Shown here: positions 6,462-11,650 of the stretch, in pieces | Position numbering within the stretch: the first letter of the stretch is position 1 | Layout of the letters: the number at the start of each line of letters is the position of its first letter | Origin: JAALKW01 sp033791145 | GTDB taxonomy: Bacteria > Pseudomonadota > Gammaproteobacteria > Legionellales > Legionellaceae | Length of the DNA stretch: 11,650 nucleotides | Assembly (NCBI GenBank): GCA_033791145.1 | Contig: JASJHH010000110.1 | Coordinates: forward strand, 1 to 11,650 | Reading direction: 5' to 3' | Notes under the pieces: generated by a model | Seen by the model: the letters and a program-made list of their open reading frames with translations, nothing else | Databases searched by the model: none | Told to the model about the DNA's origin: nothing | Program-made: the position numbers and the translations under genes

Positions 6462-7100
6462 TTAATGCGTATTTAATGCAAGTTCATTTGATTTCATGTC
6501 TAAAAAAACGTTGCCAATGCCACGCAACTTCACCTCTTCACGAGCTTCTCGATACAACGTACTTGCATCATCGATGCGCCCCGTTGCCGCATACACATCA
6601 CCTTTTAATTCATCAATCAATGGCTTATAAGTTGCACTATCGGTTTGGTCTAAATAATTTAGTGCTTTATCATAAGCCTTTTCTGCAATCCATAATCGCG
6701 CCAAACGAATTCGCGCAACTTGCTTTAGTGCGGGCATTCTAGCATACAATGCAACATATTCGAGTTCAGCTTCTGCATCCTTCCATTTGGTTTCAGCAAC
6801 CCAGTGCTTTGCAAGTGTTAATCGTGCGGCATCGCCATACACTGTTTTAGGATAATCTTTCATAAGCGCCTTGGCATAGGCCTCAATCGCCTGCCCTTCT
6901 TGATTTGAAGTCGCTGTCATCAGTTGCTCATACGCTTGTGACGCCTGATAGGTCATTTTTTCTGTATGCCACATCCAATACCGATACCCTGCAACCACGA
7001 GCAATACAGACGATATAAGTATTGTAATCCAGCGCTGATGACGCAGCCACCAATCTTTAATTGCTTCTAACTGTTCCGTCTCGGTCATATAAATCGACAC
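6462..7100 (-). CDS. yfgM: YfgM: TPR protein of the SecYEG translocon (periplasmic chaperone network)
   Basis: This is a 212-residue inner-membrane protein with a short cytoplasmic N-terminus, one transmembrane helix (about 24-42) and a periplasmic TPR-like domain. In E. coli, YfgM binds SecYEG and PpiD and aids transfer of exported proteins to periplasmic chaperones. I place the start at the GTG at 7100, not at the in-frame ATG at 7130. A strong AAGGAG (7109-7114) lies 8 nt upstream of the GTG. The resulting N-terminus, M-S-I-Y-M-T-E-T-E-Q-L-E-A-I-K, aligns with E. coli YfgM as I remember it (MEIYENENDQVEAVK). With this start the gene lies 13 nt after hisS, and its ribosome binding site touches the hisS stop codon. 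The longer reading would overlap hisS by 17 nt. Confidence 0.92.
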   Translation of the reverse strand: MSIYMTETEQLEAIKDWWLRHQRWITILISSVLLVVAGYRYWMWHTEKMTYQASQAYEQLMTATSNQEGQAIEAYAKALMKDYPKTVYGDAARLTLAKHWVAETKWKDAEAELEYVALYARMPALKQVARIRLARLWIAEKAYDKALNYLDQTDSATYKPLIDELKGDVYAATGRIDDASTLYREAREEVKLRGIGNVFLDMKSNELALNTH

Positions 7101-7108
7101 GTTAACTT

Positions 7109-7114
7109 CTCCTT
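7109..7114 (-). promoter_or_regulatory. Ribosome binding site deciding the yfgM GTG start
   Basis: On the minus strand this reads AAGGAG, 8 nt before the GTG at 7100. It overlaps the first base of the hisS stop codon (7116-7114 on the minus strand) by one nucleotide, so ribosomes finishing hisS can restart on yfgM. Confidence 0.8.
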
Positions 7115-8400
7115 TATAAATTAGTCTCAAAATAGGTTTTCATGATGGCTACAACTTGAGAAATAGGAGCGCTTTGTTGCTCTTTTTTTTCTCGCAAATC
7201 TTTGATGCTCACCGTATGATTCAAAAGCTCATCTTCTCCCAAAATCAAAGCAAGCCTCGCTCCACTTTTATCGGCTTTTTTAAATTGCGTTTTAAACCGT
7301 CCACCGGTTGTATGAACCAATAACCGCCACTCAGGCATAGCATCATGAATGGTTTCTGCGAGCGCAAGCGCGCTTGCCTGTGCTTTTTCATCCATGACCA
7401 TAATATATGCTGTTAAAGCAGGCGCTTTCAAACTTGGTACATCTCGCGCGTTCATCAATAATAATAAGCGCTCAAGCCCCATAGCAAATCCAACAGCAGG
7501 GATAGGTGTTCCACCGAGTTGTTCAACTAATTTATCAAATCGCCCACCAGCACATACTGTCGCTTGACTACCGAGCTCATCAGTCACCCATTCAAACACG
7601 GTATGCTCATAATAATCCAAGCCTCGCACGAGTCTGGGATTAATTTGATAGGTAATATTTAAAGCATCAAGTCCGTCGCAAAATGCTTTAAAATGCGCAC
7701 GACTTTCATCTGTTAAATTATCAATTAATTGCGGCGCTTTGTTAATTAATGCCTGCATATCCGGATTTTTACTGTCTAAAATACGCAAAGGATTACGTGT
7801 TAAACGCTTTTTACTGTCTTCATCAAGTGCTGCTTCATGTTGTTTAAAATATGCAACCAAAACATCTCGATAGTGAGCGCGCTCTTCTATCGTACCTAAC
7901 GTATTGATGTGTAACGTCAGTGTATGGCTTAAACCCAGGTTTCTCCAAAAACGCACTGAAAGCGCTATCATTTCAAGCTCAATGCCAACGCCTGCAACGC
8001 CAAACACCTCAAGCCCTAATTGCTGAAATTGACGATAGCGACCTTTTTGCGGTTTTTCGTAGCGAAACATGGGGCCGATATACCAAAGCTTTTGTATGCC
8101 TTCTCGAAGCAATCCATGCTCGACACAAGCGCGAACACAACTCGCAGTACCTTCAGGCCTTAAACTCATGCTGTCGTTGTTTCTATCTGGAAATGTATAC
8201 ATTTCTTTTTCGACGATATCCGTGACTTCGCCGATTGAACGCTTAAATAAAGCCGTCTTTTCAAGATAAGGCGTTCTGAGTTCACGATAGCCATAAGCCG
8301 TCGCACAATCAGCAAACGCACGCTCTACAACTTGCCAGCCAAAACTCACCTCAGGCAAAACATCATTCATGCCACGAATGGCTTGAATTTTATCAACCAT
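7114..8400 (-). CDS. hisS: Histidyl-tRNA synthetase
   Basis: This class IIa synthetase charges tRNA(His) with histidine. At 428 residues it has the normal bacterial length (E. coli 424). The N-terminus IRGMNDVLP (8-16) is typical. RPEGTA (81-86) and motif 2 (about 108-134, with MFRYEKPQKGRYRQFQQ) follow. The histidine-specific RGLDYY is at 259-264, motif 3 GFAMGLERL at 304-312, and a C-terminal anticodon-binding domain completes the protein. The ATG at 8400 overlaps the end of rodZ by 8 nt, and GGAG lies 7 nt upstream inside rodZ, so the two genes are translationally coupled. In many gammaproteobacteria ispG sits between rodZ and hisS; here it is absent. Confidence 0.97.
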   Translation of the reverse strand: MVDKIQAIRGMNDVLPEVSFGWQVVERAFADCATAYGYRELRTPYLEKTALFKRSIGEVTDIVEKEMYTFPDRNNDSMSLRPEGTASCVRACVEHGLLREGIQKLWYIGPMFRYEKPQKGRYRQFQQLGLEVFGVAGVGIELEMIALSVRFWRNLGLSHTLTLHINTLGTIEERAHYRDVLVAYFKQHEAALDEDSKKRLTRNPLRILDSKNPDMQALINKAPQLIDNLTDESRAHFKAFCDGLDALNITYQINPRLVRGLDYYEHTVFEWVTDELGSQATVCAGGRFDKLVEQLGGTPIPAVGFAMGLERLLLLMNARDVPSLKAPALTAYIMVMDEKAQASALALAETIHDAMPEWRLLVHTTGGRFKTQFKKADKSGARLALILGEDELLNHTVSIKDLREKKEQQSAPISQVVAIMKTYFETNL

Positions 8401-8971
8401 CTTTTTGCTCCGACGGCTGCCCCAAAGATGGTAATTTTTGTTTTGATGACAACAACGATCGCATATTAGATAAATCAGTCAAACGAATATCTGTCTCTGA
8501 GGCCAGTTGACTTGCATCTGCAGCGCGCACATGTGCAGTAAATAAGGTTTCTACTTCTTTGTTTTTAACCCACCATCCAAACACAGCCATAATCACAAGC
8601 ACAGCAAATAAACCTGTTCCTAAGCGTACCCAGTGCTCTGTTTGATTTGTTTGTTTGCGGCTCTGCCATAACGTACGCTCAGAAACTGACTCATCTTCAC
8701 GGTATACATCATTAAACATCTCAAGCAGTGGTGCTGGATCAACCGCTAATAAATTGGCATACGCACGAAGATAGCCTTTAATAAATACAGGTTCTGGCAT
8801 CTCATGATAAGCATCCGTTTCTAAAAGCTCAATCACGCGAACACGCAAATGTAGTTTACTGGCTACATACTCTATGCTGTGTCCGTTTTTTTCACGAAGT
8901 AATGCAAGTCTTTCGCCCGGCTTGTTGCCTAAAGAAATTTCATCGGGATCTAATATTGTCGTTGTATTCAT
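8393..8971 (-). CDS. rodZ: RodZ-like cytoskeletal membrane protein, shortened
   Basis: RodZ links MreB filaments to the cell wall elongation machinery and controls rod shape. The N-terminal cytoplasmic helix-turn-helix domain (about 19-90) is well conserved, including GERLALLREKNGHS, ELLETDAYHEMPE and FIKGYLRAYA. A basic linker with many polar residues leads to one transmembrane helix (about 116-135). The periplasmic part is only about 55 residues, compared with a much longer beta-rich DUF4115 domain in E. coli RodZ (337 residues in total). That C-terminal domain therefore appears to be missing. The reading frame ends cleanly and overlaps hisS, so this looks like a natural short form, not a sequencing break. 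The ATG at 8971 has GGAG 7 nt upstream. A possible separate promoter and a perfect palindrome lie just upstream. Confidence 0.88.
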   Translation of the reverse strand: MNTTTILDPDEISLGNKPGERLALLREKNGHSIEYVASKLHLRVRVIELLETDAYHEMPEPVFIKGYLRAYANLLAVDPAPLLEMFNDVYREDESVSERTLWQSRKQTNQTEHWVRLGTGLFAVLVIMAVFGWWVKNKEVETLFTAHVRAADASQLASETDIRLTDLSNMRSLLSSKQKLPSLGQPSEQKDG

Positions 8972-9002
8972 TTACATGCTCCAAAAGAAGATGAGGTGAG
9001 GC

Positions 9003-9008
9003 ATTATA
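9003..9008 (-). promoter_or_regulatory. Candidate internal promoter -10 box (TATAAT) upstream of rodZ
   Basis: On the minus strand this is a consensus TATAAT, about 32 nt before the rodZ ATG, in the only real gap (50 nt) of this part of the operon. No good -35 hexamer is seen at 17 nt, so activity is uncertain. A 14-bp perfect palindrome (9012-9025) occupies the space just upstream. Confidence 0.35.
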
Positions 9009-9011
9009 ACC

Positions 9012-9025
9012 GTGAAGCGCTTCAC
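9012..9025. repeat. 14-bp perfect palindrome GTGAAGCGCTTCAC
   Basis: Bases 9012-9025 form a perfect palindrome without a spacer. It includes the rlmN stop codon (9024-9022 on the minus strand) and lies 3 bases upstream of a consensus TATAAT. Its place and symmetry would suit a dimeric regulator binding site; it could also be chance. Confidence 0.5.
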
Positions 9026-10158
9026 CTGGATATAGCTTTTTCAAAATGAAGGGTTTGCCACCGTTCAGCACGACGTGTTCTATCATTAATTTGACCTTGC
9101 CCTGCTAATTGCCCGCAGGCAGCATCAATATCATCCCCACGTGTTCGACGGGTTATTGTATTAATCCCTTTTGCAATTAATTTATCTCGAAACGCAAAAA
9201 TTGTTTTTTGTGATGAGCGTGTATATTGCGTCATTGGAAATGGATTAAACGGTATTAAATTCACTTTTGCTGGCACATCATGTAATAAACGCACTAATTC
9301 ATCTGCATGCTTTAGCGTATCATTGACACCTGCTAGCATCACATATTCAAACGTGACAACCCGTTTATCATCAAAATAAGTCCGGCATACATCCATTAAT
9401 TCAACCAATGGATATTTTTTGTTAATCGGTACGAGTTCATTGCGTAATGCGTCATTCGGTGCATGCAACGACACAGCAAGTGATACCTCGCTTTGTTCAC
9501 GCAGACGCTTCATGTCAGGAATAATACCTGATGTACTCAAAGTCACACGACGTTTAGACAAACCATACGCACAATCATCCAGCATTAAATTCATGGCCCG
9601 AACCACGGCATCAAAATTTAAAAGCGGCTCACCCATGCCCATCATCACAACATTGGTCACGCGTTGCTCGTGCATATCTTCATCACGCCTTAGCGCATGA
9701 ACCACAAGCCACAGCTGGCCAATAATTTCAGCTGTTGTTAAATTTCGATTAAAACCTTGTTTTCCTGTTGAACAAAAACTGCAATTTAATGCGCATCCTA
9801 TTTGCGATGAGACACAGAGTGTCCCTCGATTCGCTTCAGGAATAAATACACTTTCAATCGAATTGCCACAGACAAGTTTAATCAAAAACTTTCGCGTGCC
9901 ATCACTTGAGGTCTGGCATGTTGTTATTTCTGGCACGATAAGCTCTGCTTGCTCACTTAATTTTGCACGCAAAGCCTTACTGATATTACTCATCGCATCA
10001 AAATCAAGACAACCTTCTTGATGAATCCATTTCATCAGTTGTTTTGCACGATAAGGTTTTTCACCCAATGATTCAAAAAAGGCCCGCAGGCCTTTTTCAT
10101 CTAAATCAAGCAAATTTGTTTTTAAAGCGTCAGTCTTAGCCACGTCGGCAAAGCTCAT
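9022..10158 (-). CDS. rlmN: Dual-specificity 23S rRNA A2503 / tRNA A37 C2-methyltransferase RlmN (radical SAM)
   Basis: RlmN methylates C2 of adenosine 2503 in 23S rRNA and of adenosine 37 in some tRNAs, which tunes decoding accuracy. I use the ATG at 10158, giving 378 residues and the N-terminus MSFADVAKTDALKTNLLDLD. This fits the family, whose members run into NLLDL and GEKP.RA shortly after the start. An upstream ATG at 10254 only adds 32 residues encoded within ndk. On this numbering the radical SAM cluster cysteines are C122, C126 and C129 (CALNCSFC). The two catalytic cysteines are C115 (LCVSSQ) and C348 (DDIDAACGQLAGQ). GMGEP and the NLIPFNPFP segment are also present. It overlaps ndk by 23 nt with no clear Shine-Dalgarno, so coupled translation is likely. 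The neighbour pilF/pilW expected downstream is missing. Confidence 0.96.
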   Translation of the reverse strand: MSFADVAKTDALKTNLLDLDEKGLRAFFESLGEKPYRAKQLMKWIHQEGCLDFDAMSNISKALRAKLSEQAELIVPEITTCQTSSDGTRKFLIKLVCGNSIESVFIPEANRGTLCVSSQIGCALNCSFCSTGKQGFNRNLTTAEIIGQLWLVVHALRRDEDMHEQRVTNVVMMGMGEPLLNFDAVVRAMNLMLDDCAYGLSKRRVTLSTSGIIPDMKRLREQSEVSLAVSLHAPNDALRNELVPINKKYPLVELMDVCRTYFDDKRVVTFEYVMLAGVNDTLKHADELVRLLHDVPAKVNLIPFNPFPMTQYTRSSQKTIFAFRDKLIAKGINTITRRTRGDDIDAACGQLAGQGQINDRTRRAERWQTLHFEKAISR

Positions 10159-10564
10159 CTTCTGTGAAGAAAAATGCAATTTCTTCAGCTGCTGTATCAG
10201 CACCATCAGAACCATGAACTGCATTCGCATCAATGCTATCTGCAAAGTTTGCACGAATTGTGCCAGGTGCGGCTTCTTTAGGATTGGTTGCGCCCATAAT
10301 ATCCCGATGCTTTAAAATCGCATTCTCGCCTTCTAATGCTTGCACCATGACGGGGCCTGAAATCATGAAGCTCACCAAATCATTAAAAAACGGACGTTCT
10401 TTATGAACCGCATAAAATGCTTCGGCTTGTTCACGTGATAATTGCTTCATTTTAGCCGCAACAATATTAAGGCCCGCTTCTTCAAATTGCGTGTAAATTT
10501 TTCCAATCACTGATTTTGAAATCGCGTCTGGTTTAATAATCGATAATGTTAATTCTGTTGACAT
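10136..10564 (-). CDS. ndk: Nucleoside diphosphate kinase
   Basis: This 142-residue enzyme transfers the terminal phosphate between nucleoside triphosphates and diphosphates through a phosphohistidine, balancing NTP and dNTP pools. The active-site histidine is H117 in NAVHGSD. Other hallmarks are the start TLSIIKPDA (6-14), H54 with KERPFF (55-60), GPV (70-72) and NPKEAAPGTIR (94-104). The length equals that of E. coli Ndk to within one residue. The ATG at 10564 has GAG 6 nt upstream, and a candidate promoter lies about 40 nt before the start. It is the first gene of the long minus-strand operon; ndk directly before rlmN is the common gammaproteobacterial order. The 3' end overlaps rlmN. Confidence 0.97.
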   Translation of the reverse strand: MSTELTLSIIKPDAISKSVIGKIYTQFEEAGLNIVAAKMKQLSREQAEAFYAVHKERPFFNDLVSFMISGPVMVQALEGENAILKHRDIMGATNPKEAAPGTIRANFADSIDANAVHGSDGADTAAEEIAFFFTEDELCRRG

Positions 10565-10604
10565 ATTATTCTCATCTGTTTGATATTATTAATAAGAAGC
10601 GCGG

Positions 10605-10635
10605 ATTATACACGAATCAGGTGTGATTAAGCCAA
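10605..10635 (-). promoter_or_regulatory. Candidate promoter of the ndk operon
   Basis: On the minus strand a consensus -10 box TATAAT (10610-10605) lies about 40 nt before the ndk start. A -35-like TTGGCT (10635-10630) is 19 nt upstream of it, which is longer than the ideal 17 nt. It is in the divergent gap between ndk and the plus-strand gene at 10710, where a promoter for the operon is expected. Confidence 0.5.
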
Positions 10636-10674
10636 TTTTTCCAAAGCTTTTCCTGAAAAATCTCAAAAGCTGTC

Positions 10675-10680
10675 TATACT
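10675..10680 (+). promoter_or_regulatory. Candidate -10 box for the small plus-strand gene
   Basis: TATACT lies 29 nt before the GTG at 10710. No convincing -35 hexamer is seen, so this is a weak candidate based mainly on position. Confidence 0.3.
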
Positions 10681-10709
10681 TCATTTTACCTGTCCTATAT
10701 TGAGAGCGA

Positions 10710-10934
10710 GTGAAGTGCATGTATTTCTTATTAAAAAGCGTGAGAAATAACCCTGACGTGATTAAAGCAATCGATGAACTATACCGCATTCCATTTGATA
10801 AATATCATCACAGAATTCCCCAAATAGTGCGTATTATTAGTTTACTAAATTCCAATCCAAACGCACAAAAACAATTCGAAGAAATATTAGAAACAACCCG
10901 TGAGGAACAAGAAGAGCAAGCGAGCAGACATTAA
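10710..10934 (+). CDS. Hypothetical small charged protein
   Basis: I do not recognise this protein. It has 74 residues if read from the GTG at 10710, or 71 from the ATG at 10719. There is GAGAG a little upstream (10702-10706), which suits the ATG at 10719 slightly better by spacing. The sequence is soluble in character and probably helical: a hydrophobic and basic N-terminal part (YFLLKSVRNNPDVIKAIDELYRIP), a middle with HHRIPQIVRIISLL, and an acidic, glutamine-rich end (FEEILETTREEQEEQ). No cysteine pair, membrane segment or signal peptide is obvious. It is divergent from the ndk operon and about 150 nt before yacG on the same strand. Coding status rests on the open frame, its clean position in the gap and the regular amphipathic pattern. 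Confidence 0.55.
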   Translation: MKCMYFLLKSVRNNPDVIKAIDELYRIPFDKYHHRIPQIVRIISLLNSNPNAQKQFEEILETTREEQEEQASRH

Positions 10935-10942
10935 TCCCAAAA

Positions 10943-10992
10943 CAAACAAGCCTTAACACTTAGGCGCTTTGAAAGCACCGCCGCTTGCTTTG
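10943..10992 (+). other. Potential structured RNA or terminator-like region
   Basis: CAAACAAGC (10943-10951) can pair with GCTTGCTTTG (10983-10992), leaving one bulged base. Inside the loop, GGCGCTTT and AAAGCACC (10963-10979) can form a second stem with one mismatch. The region follows the stop codon of the small plus-strand gene, where a terminator could be, but there is no T-tract after it. Confidence 0.25.
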
Positions 10993-11006
10993 TGGCTTAA
11001 AACCAT

Positions 11007-11018
11007 TAGGGTGTGTTG
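11007..11018 (+). repeat. TAGGGTGTGTTG direct repeat, copy 1
   Basis: These 12 bases are identical to 11341-11352, on the same strand, and the two copies flank yacG. The sequence after this copy (CTGATTGG) only loosely follows the other (ACAATCAATGG). A short hairpin ATTGGAAAACCAAT starts 3 bases later. Confidence 0.5.
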
Positions 11019-11083
11019 CTGATTGGAAAACCAATGTTTTATACTACATACTCCCAGTATCCAAATAAAAAACCAAAACCATC

Positions 11084-11260
11084 ATGAATAATTACCAACA
11101 GAAAATTACTTGCCCCACCTGTAACAAACAAAATACTTGGCACCATGAAAACGCTTTTAGACCTTTTTGTTCCGACCGATGTAAACTCATTGATTTGGGA
11201 GAATGGGCGAACGAAAATCGAAAAATTCCTAGCCATCCTATTGACCCCGATGGGGGTTAA
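11084..11260 (+). CDS. yacG: YacG, zinc-binding DNA gyrase inhibitor
   Basis: This 58-residue gene is easy to miss because of its size. The translation contains a four-cysteine zinc site, C10-P-T-C13 and C29-S-D-R-C33, with 15 residues between the pairs. FCSDRCKLIDLGEWA and a tail with IP and DPDG follow. This is the YacG pattern. E. coli YacG binds GyrB, blocks DNA binding by gyrase and so lowers its activity. The ATG at 11084 is the only possible start: an in-frame stop lies at 11066-11068, and no strong ribosome binding site is visible. In many proteobacteria yacG is next to coaE, but here it stands alone between the small unknown gene and repeat-rich non-coding DNA. An opposite-strand frame at 11039-11272 is its shadow. 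Confidence 0.93.
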   Translation: MNNYQQKITCPTCNKQNTWHHENAFRPFCSDRCKLIDLGEWANENRKIPSHPIDPDGG

Positions 11261-11500
11261 CAGAATAAGCAACGCACCTTAGATATATAATGCCACCAAG
11301 AATTTAGACAACCTCTCTATGCGTTCTATTCTCTAAAGTGTAGGGTGTGTTGACAATCAATGGCATTCGGTTAAGGTGTTTTTACTTTTATCTTGAATTT
11401 AAACCAATCTCAGTCGTTGCGATCTGAGAGATCCCCACGAAATATCAAGAAATTATCCTCCATTAACTGATGATTTAAAATAAAACAAGTTAACTCGAAA
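11261..11500. other. Non-coding stretch downstream of yacG
   Basis: I see no convincing gene in this stretch or in the rest of the window end. It contains the second TAGGGTGTGTTG copy (11341). It also holds a short inverted repeat TCTCAG/CTGAGA (11408-11413 and 11424-11429), followed by AGATCCCC, which recalls the GATCCC hairpins elsewhere. Decayed mobile DNA is possible but unproven. Confidence 0.5.
11341..11355 (+). repeat. TAGGGTGTGTTGACA motif, plus-strand copy 2
   Basis: The first 12 bases repeat 11007-11018 exactly. The full 15 bases match the minus-strand motif at 140-126 at 13 positions. Its TAGGG end faces the genes and its other end faces the window edge, mirroring the copy at the left end. 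Confidence 0.5.
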
Positions 11501-11645
11501 TCTGTCATTCTCGCGCAGGCGGGAACCCATTTTTCGCTTGACTCGAATGAACAATAACTTGATTGAGCGATGTACATCTCATTGGCTTAATTTTTTGTTG
11601 GTTTGGCTTTTATGAATGGGTGCCCGCCTGCGCGAGAATGACAGA
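11501..11645. repeat. 145-bp inverted-repeat (REP/MITE-like) element
   Basis: The left arm (11501-11532, beginning TCTGTCATTCTCGCGCAGGC) and the right arm (11614-11645) are 32-base inverted repeats with two mismatches. They enclose about 81 AT-rich bases without a gene. Each arm is itself a hairpin: TTCTCGC pairs with GCGGGAA around GCAG in the left arm. The outer flanks GAAA/TTTC extend the symmetry with one indel. This matches the design of paired REP palindromes or a small non-autonomous inverted-repeat element. It reaches almost to the end of the window. Confidence 0.8.
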
Positions 11646-11650
11646 ATTTC

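Noticed and set aside
7101..7130. Ten extra N-terminal codons of yfgM from the ATG at 7130
   Set aside because: The GTG at 7100 has a strong AAGGAG 8 nt upstream and gives the family N-terminus; the longer reading overlaps hisS and has no ribosome binding site.
7920..8269. Plus-strand open frames of 101 and 66 residues
   Set aside because: They lie antisense inside hisS, with biased composition and no family resemblance.
9419..9700. 93-residue plus-strand open frame
   Set aside because: It is antisense to the catalytic core of rlmN and has no ribosome binding site or recognisable domain.
10159..10254. 32-residue N-terminal extension of RlmN
   Set aside because: It is encoded in a shadow frame of ndk and has no resemblance to RlmN; the ATG at 10158 gives the usual length.
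10589..10789. 66-residue minus-strand open frame upstream of ndk
   Set aside because: It overlaps the ndk promoter region and the start of the plus-strand small gene; its composition looks random.
11039..11272. 77-residue minus-strand open frame
   Set aside because: It is antisense to yacG, which has a clear four-cysteine zinc motif on the plus strand.
11501..11645. CRISPR-like repeats at the window end
   Set aside because: There are only two copies, in inverted orientation, with one spacer; this is a palindromic element, not an array.

Overview
The window looks like chromosomal DNA from an AT-rich gammaproteobacterium. The evidence is the gene string ndk-rlmN-rodZ-hisS-yfgM-bamB-der, a gene order typical of that class, together with a YacG protein, a BamB lipoprotein and a cytochrome c5. 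An EnhA-like L,D-transpeptidase and interspersed palindromes hint at a Legionellales-type, possibly host-associated, lineage. That placement is inference only. No complete mobile element, CRISPR array, rRNA or tRNA is visible, and I see no convincing new multi-gene system. The interest lies in a horizontally acquired-looking tRNA synthetase, unusual operon composition, and regulatory and repeat structures.

Layout. Bases 1-249 hold no gene, only repeat fragments. From 250 to 2572, three minus-strand genes follow one another: a small two-helix membrane protein (250-510), an L,D-transpeptidase lipoprotein (581-1138) and an archaeal-type aspartyl-tRNA synthetase (1241-2572). A hairpin with a U-tract lies between the first two and carries the likely ribosome binding site of the membrane protein in its stem. 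From 2655 to 10564 runs a tightly packed minus-strand operon. In transcription order it is ndk, rlmN, rodZ, hisS, yfgM, bamB, der, a SAM methyltransferase and a cytochrome c5. Gaps are 8-50 nt or overlaps. A candidate promoter lies before ndk, a candidate internal promoter before rodZ, and a hairpin/T-tract terminator after the cytochrome. On the plus strand are an unknown 71-74 residue protein (10710-10934) and a 58-residue YacG zinc protein (11084-11260). The last 390 bases are non-coding and contain repeats, including a 145-bp inverted-repeat element.

How the genes work together. The operon is a housekeeping cluster. It covers nucleotide balancing (ndk), 23S rRNA/tRNA methylation (rlmN), cell shape (rodZ), histidine charging (hisS), periplasmic chaperoning at the translocon (yfgM), outer-membrane protein assembly (bamB) and 50S ribosome maturation (der). 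Compared with the common gammaproteobacterial arrangement, pilF/pilW and ispG are absent from their usual places, and RodZ lacks most of its periplasmic domain. Similar repeat motifs occur near both ends of the window, which would fit a contig or locus bounded by repeats.
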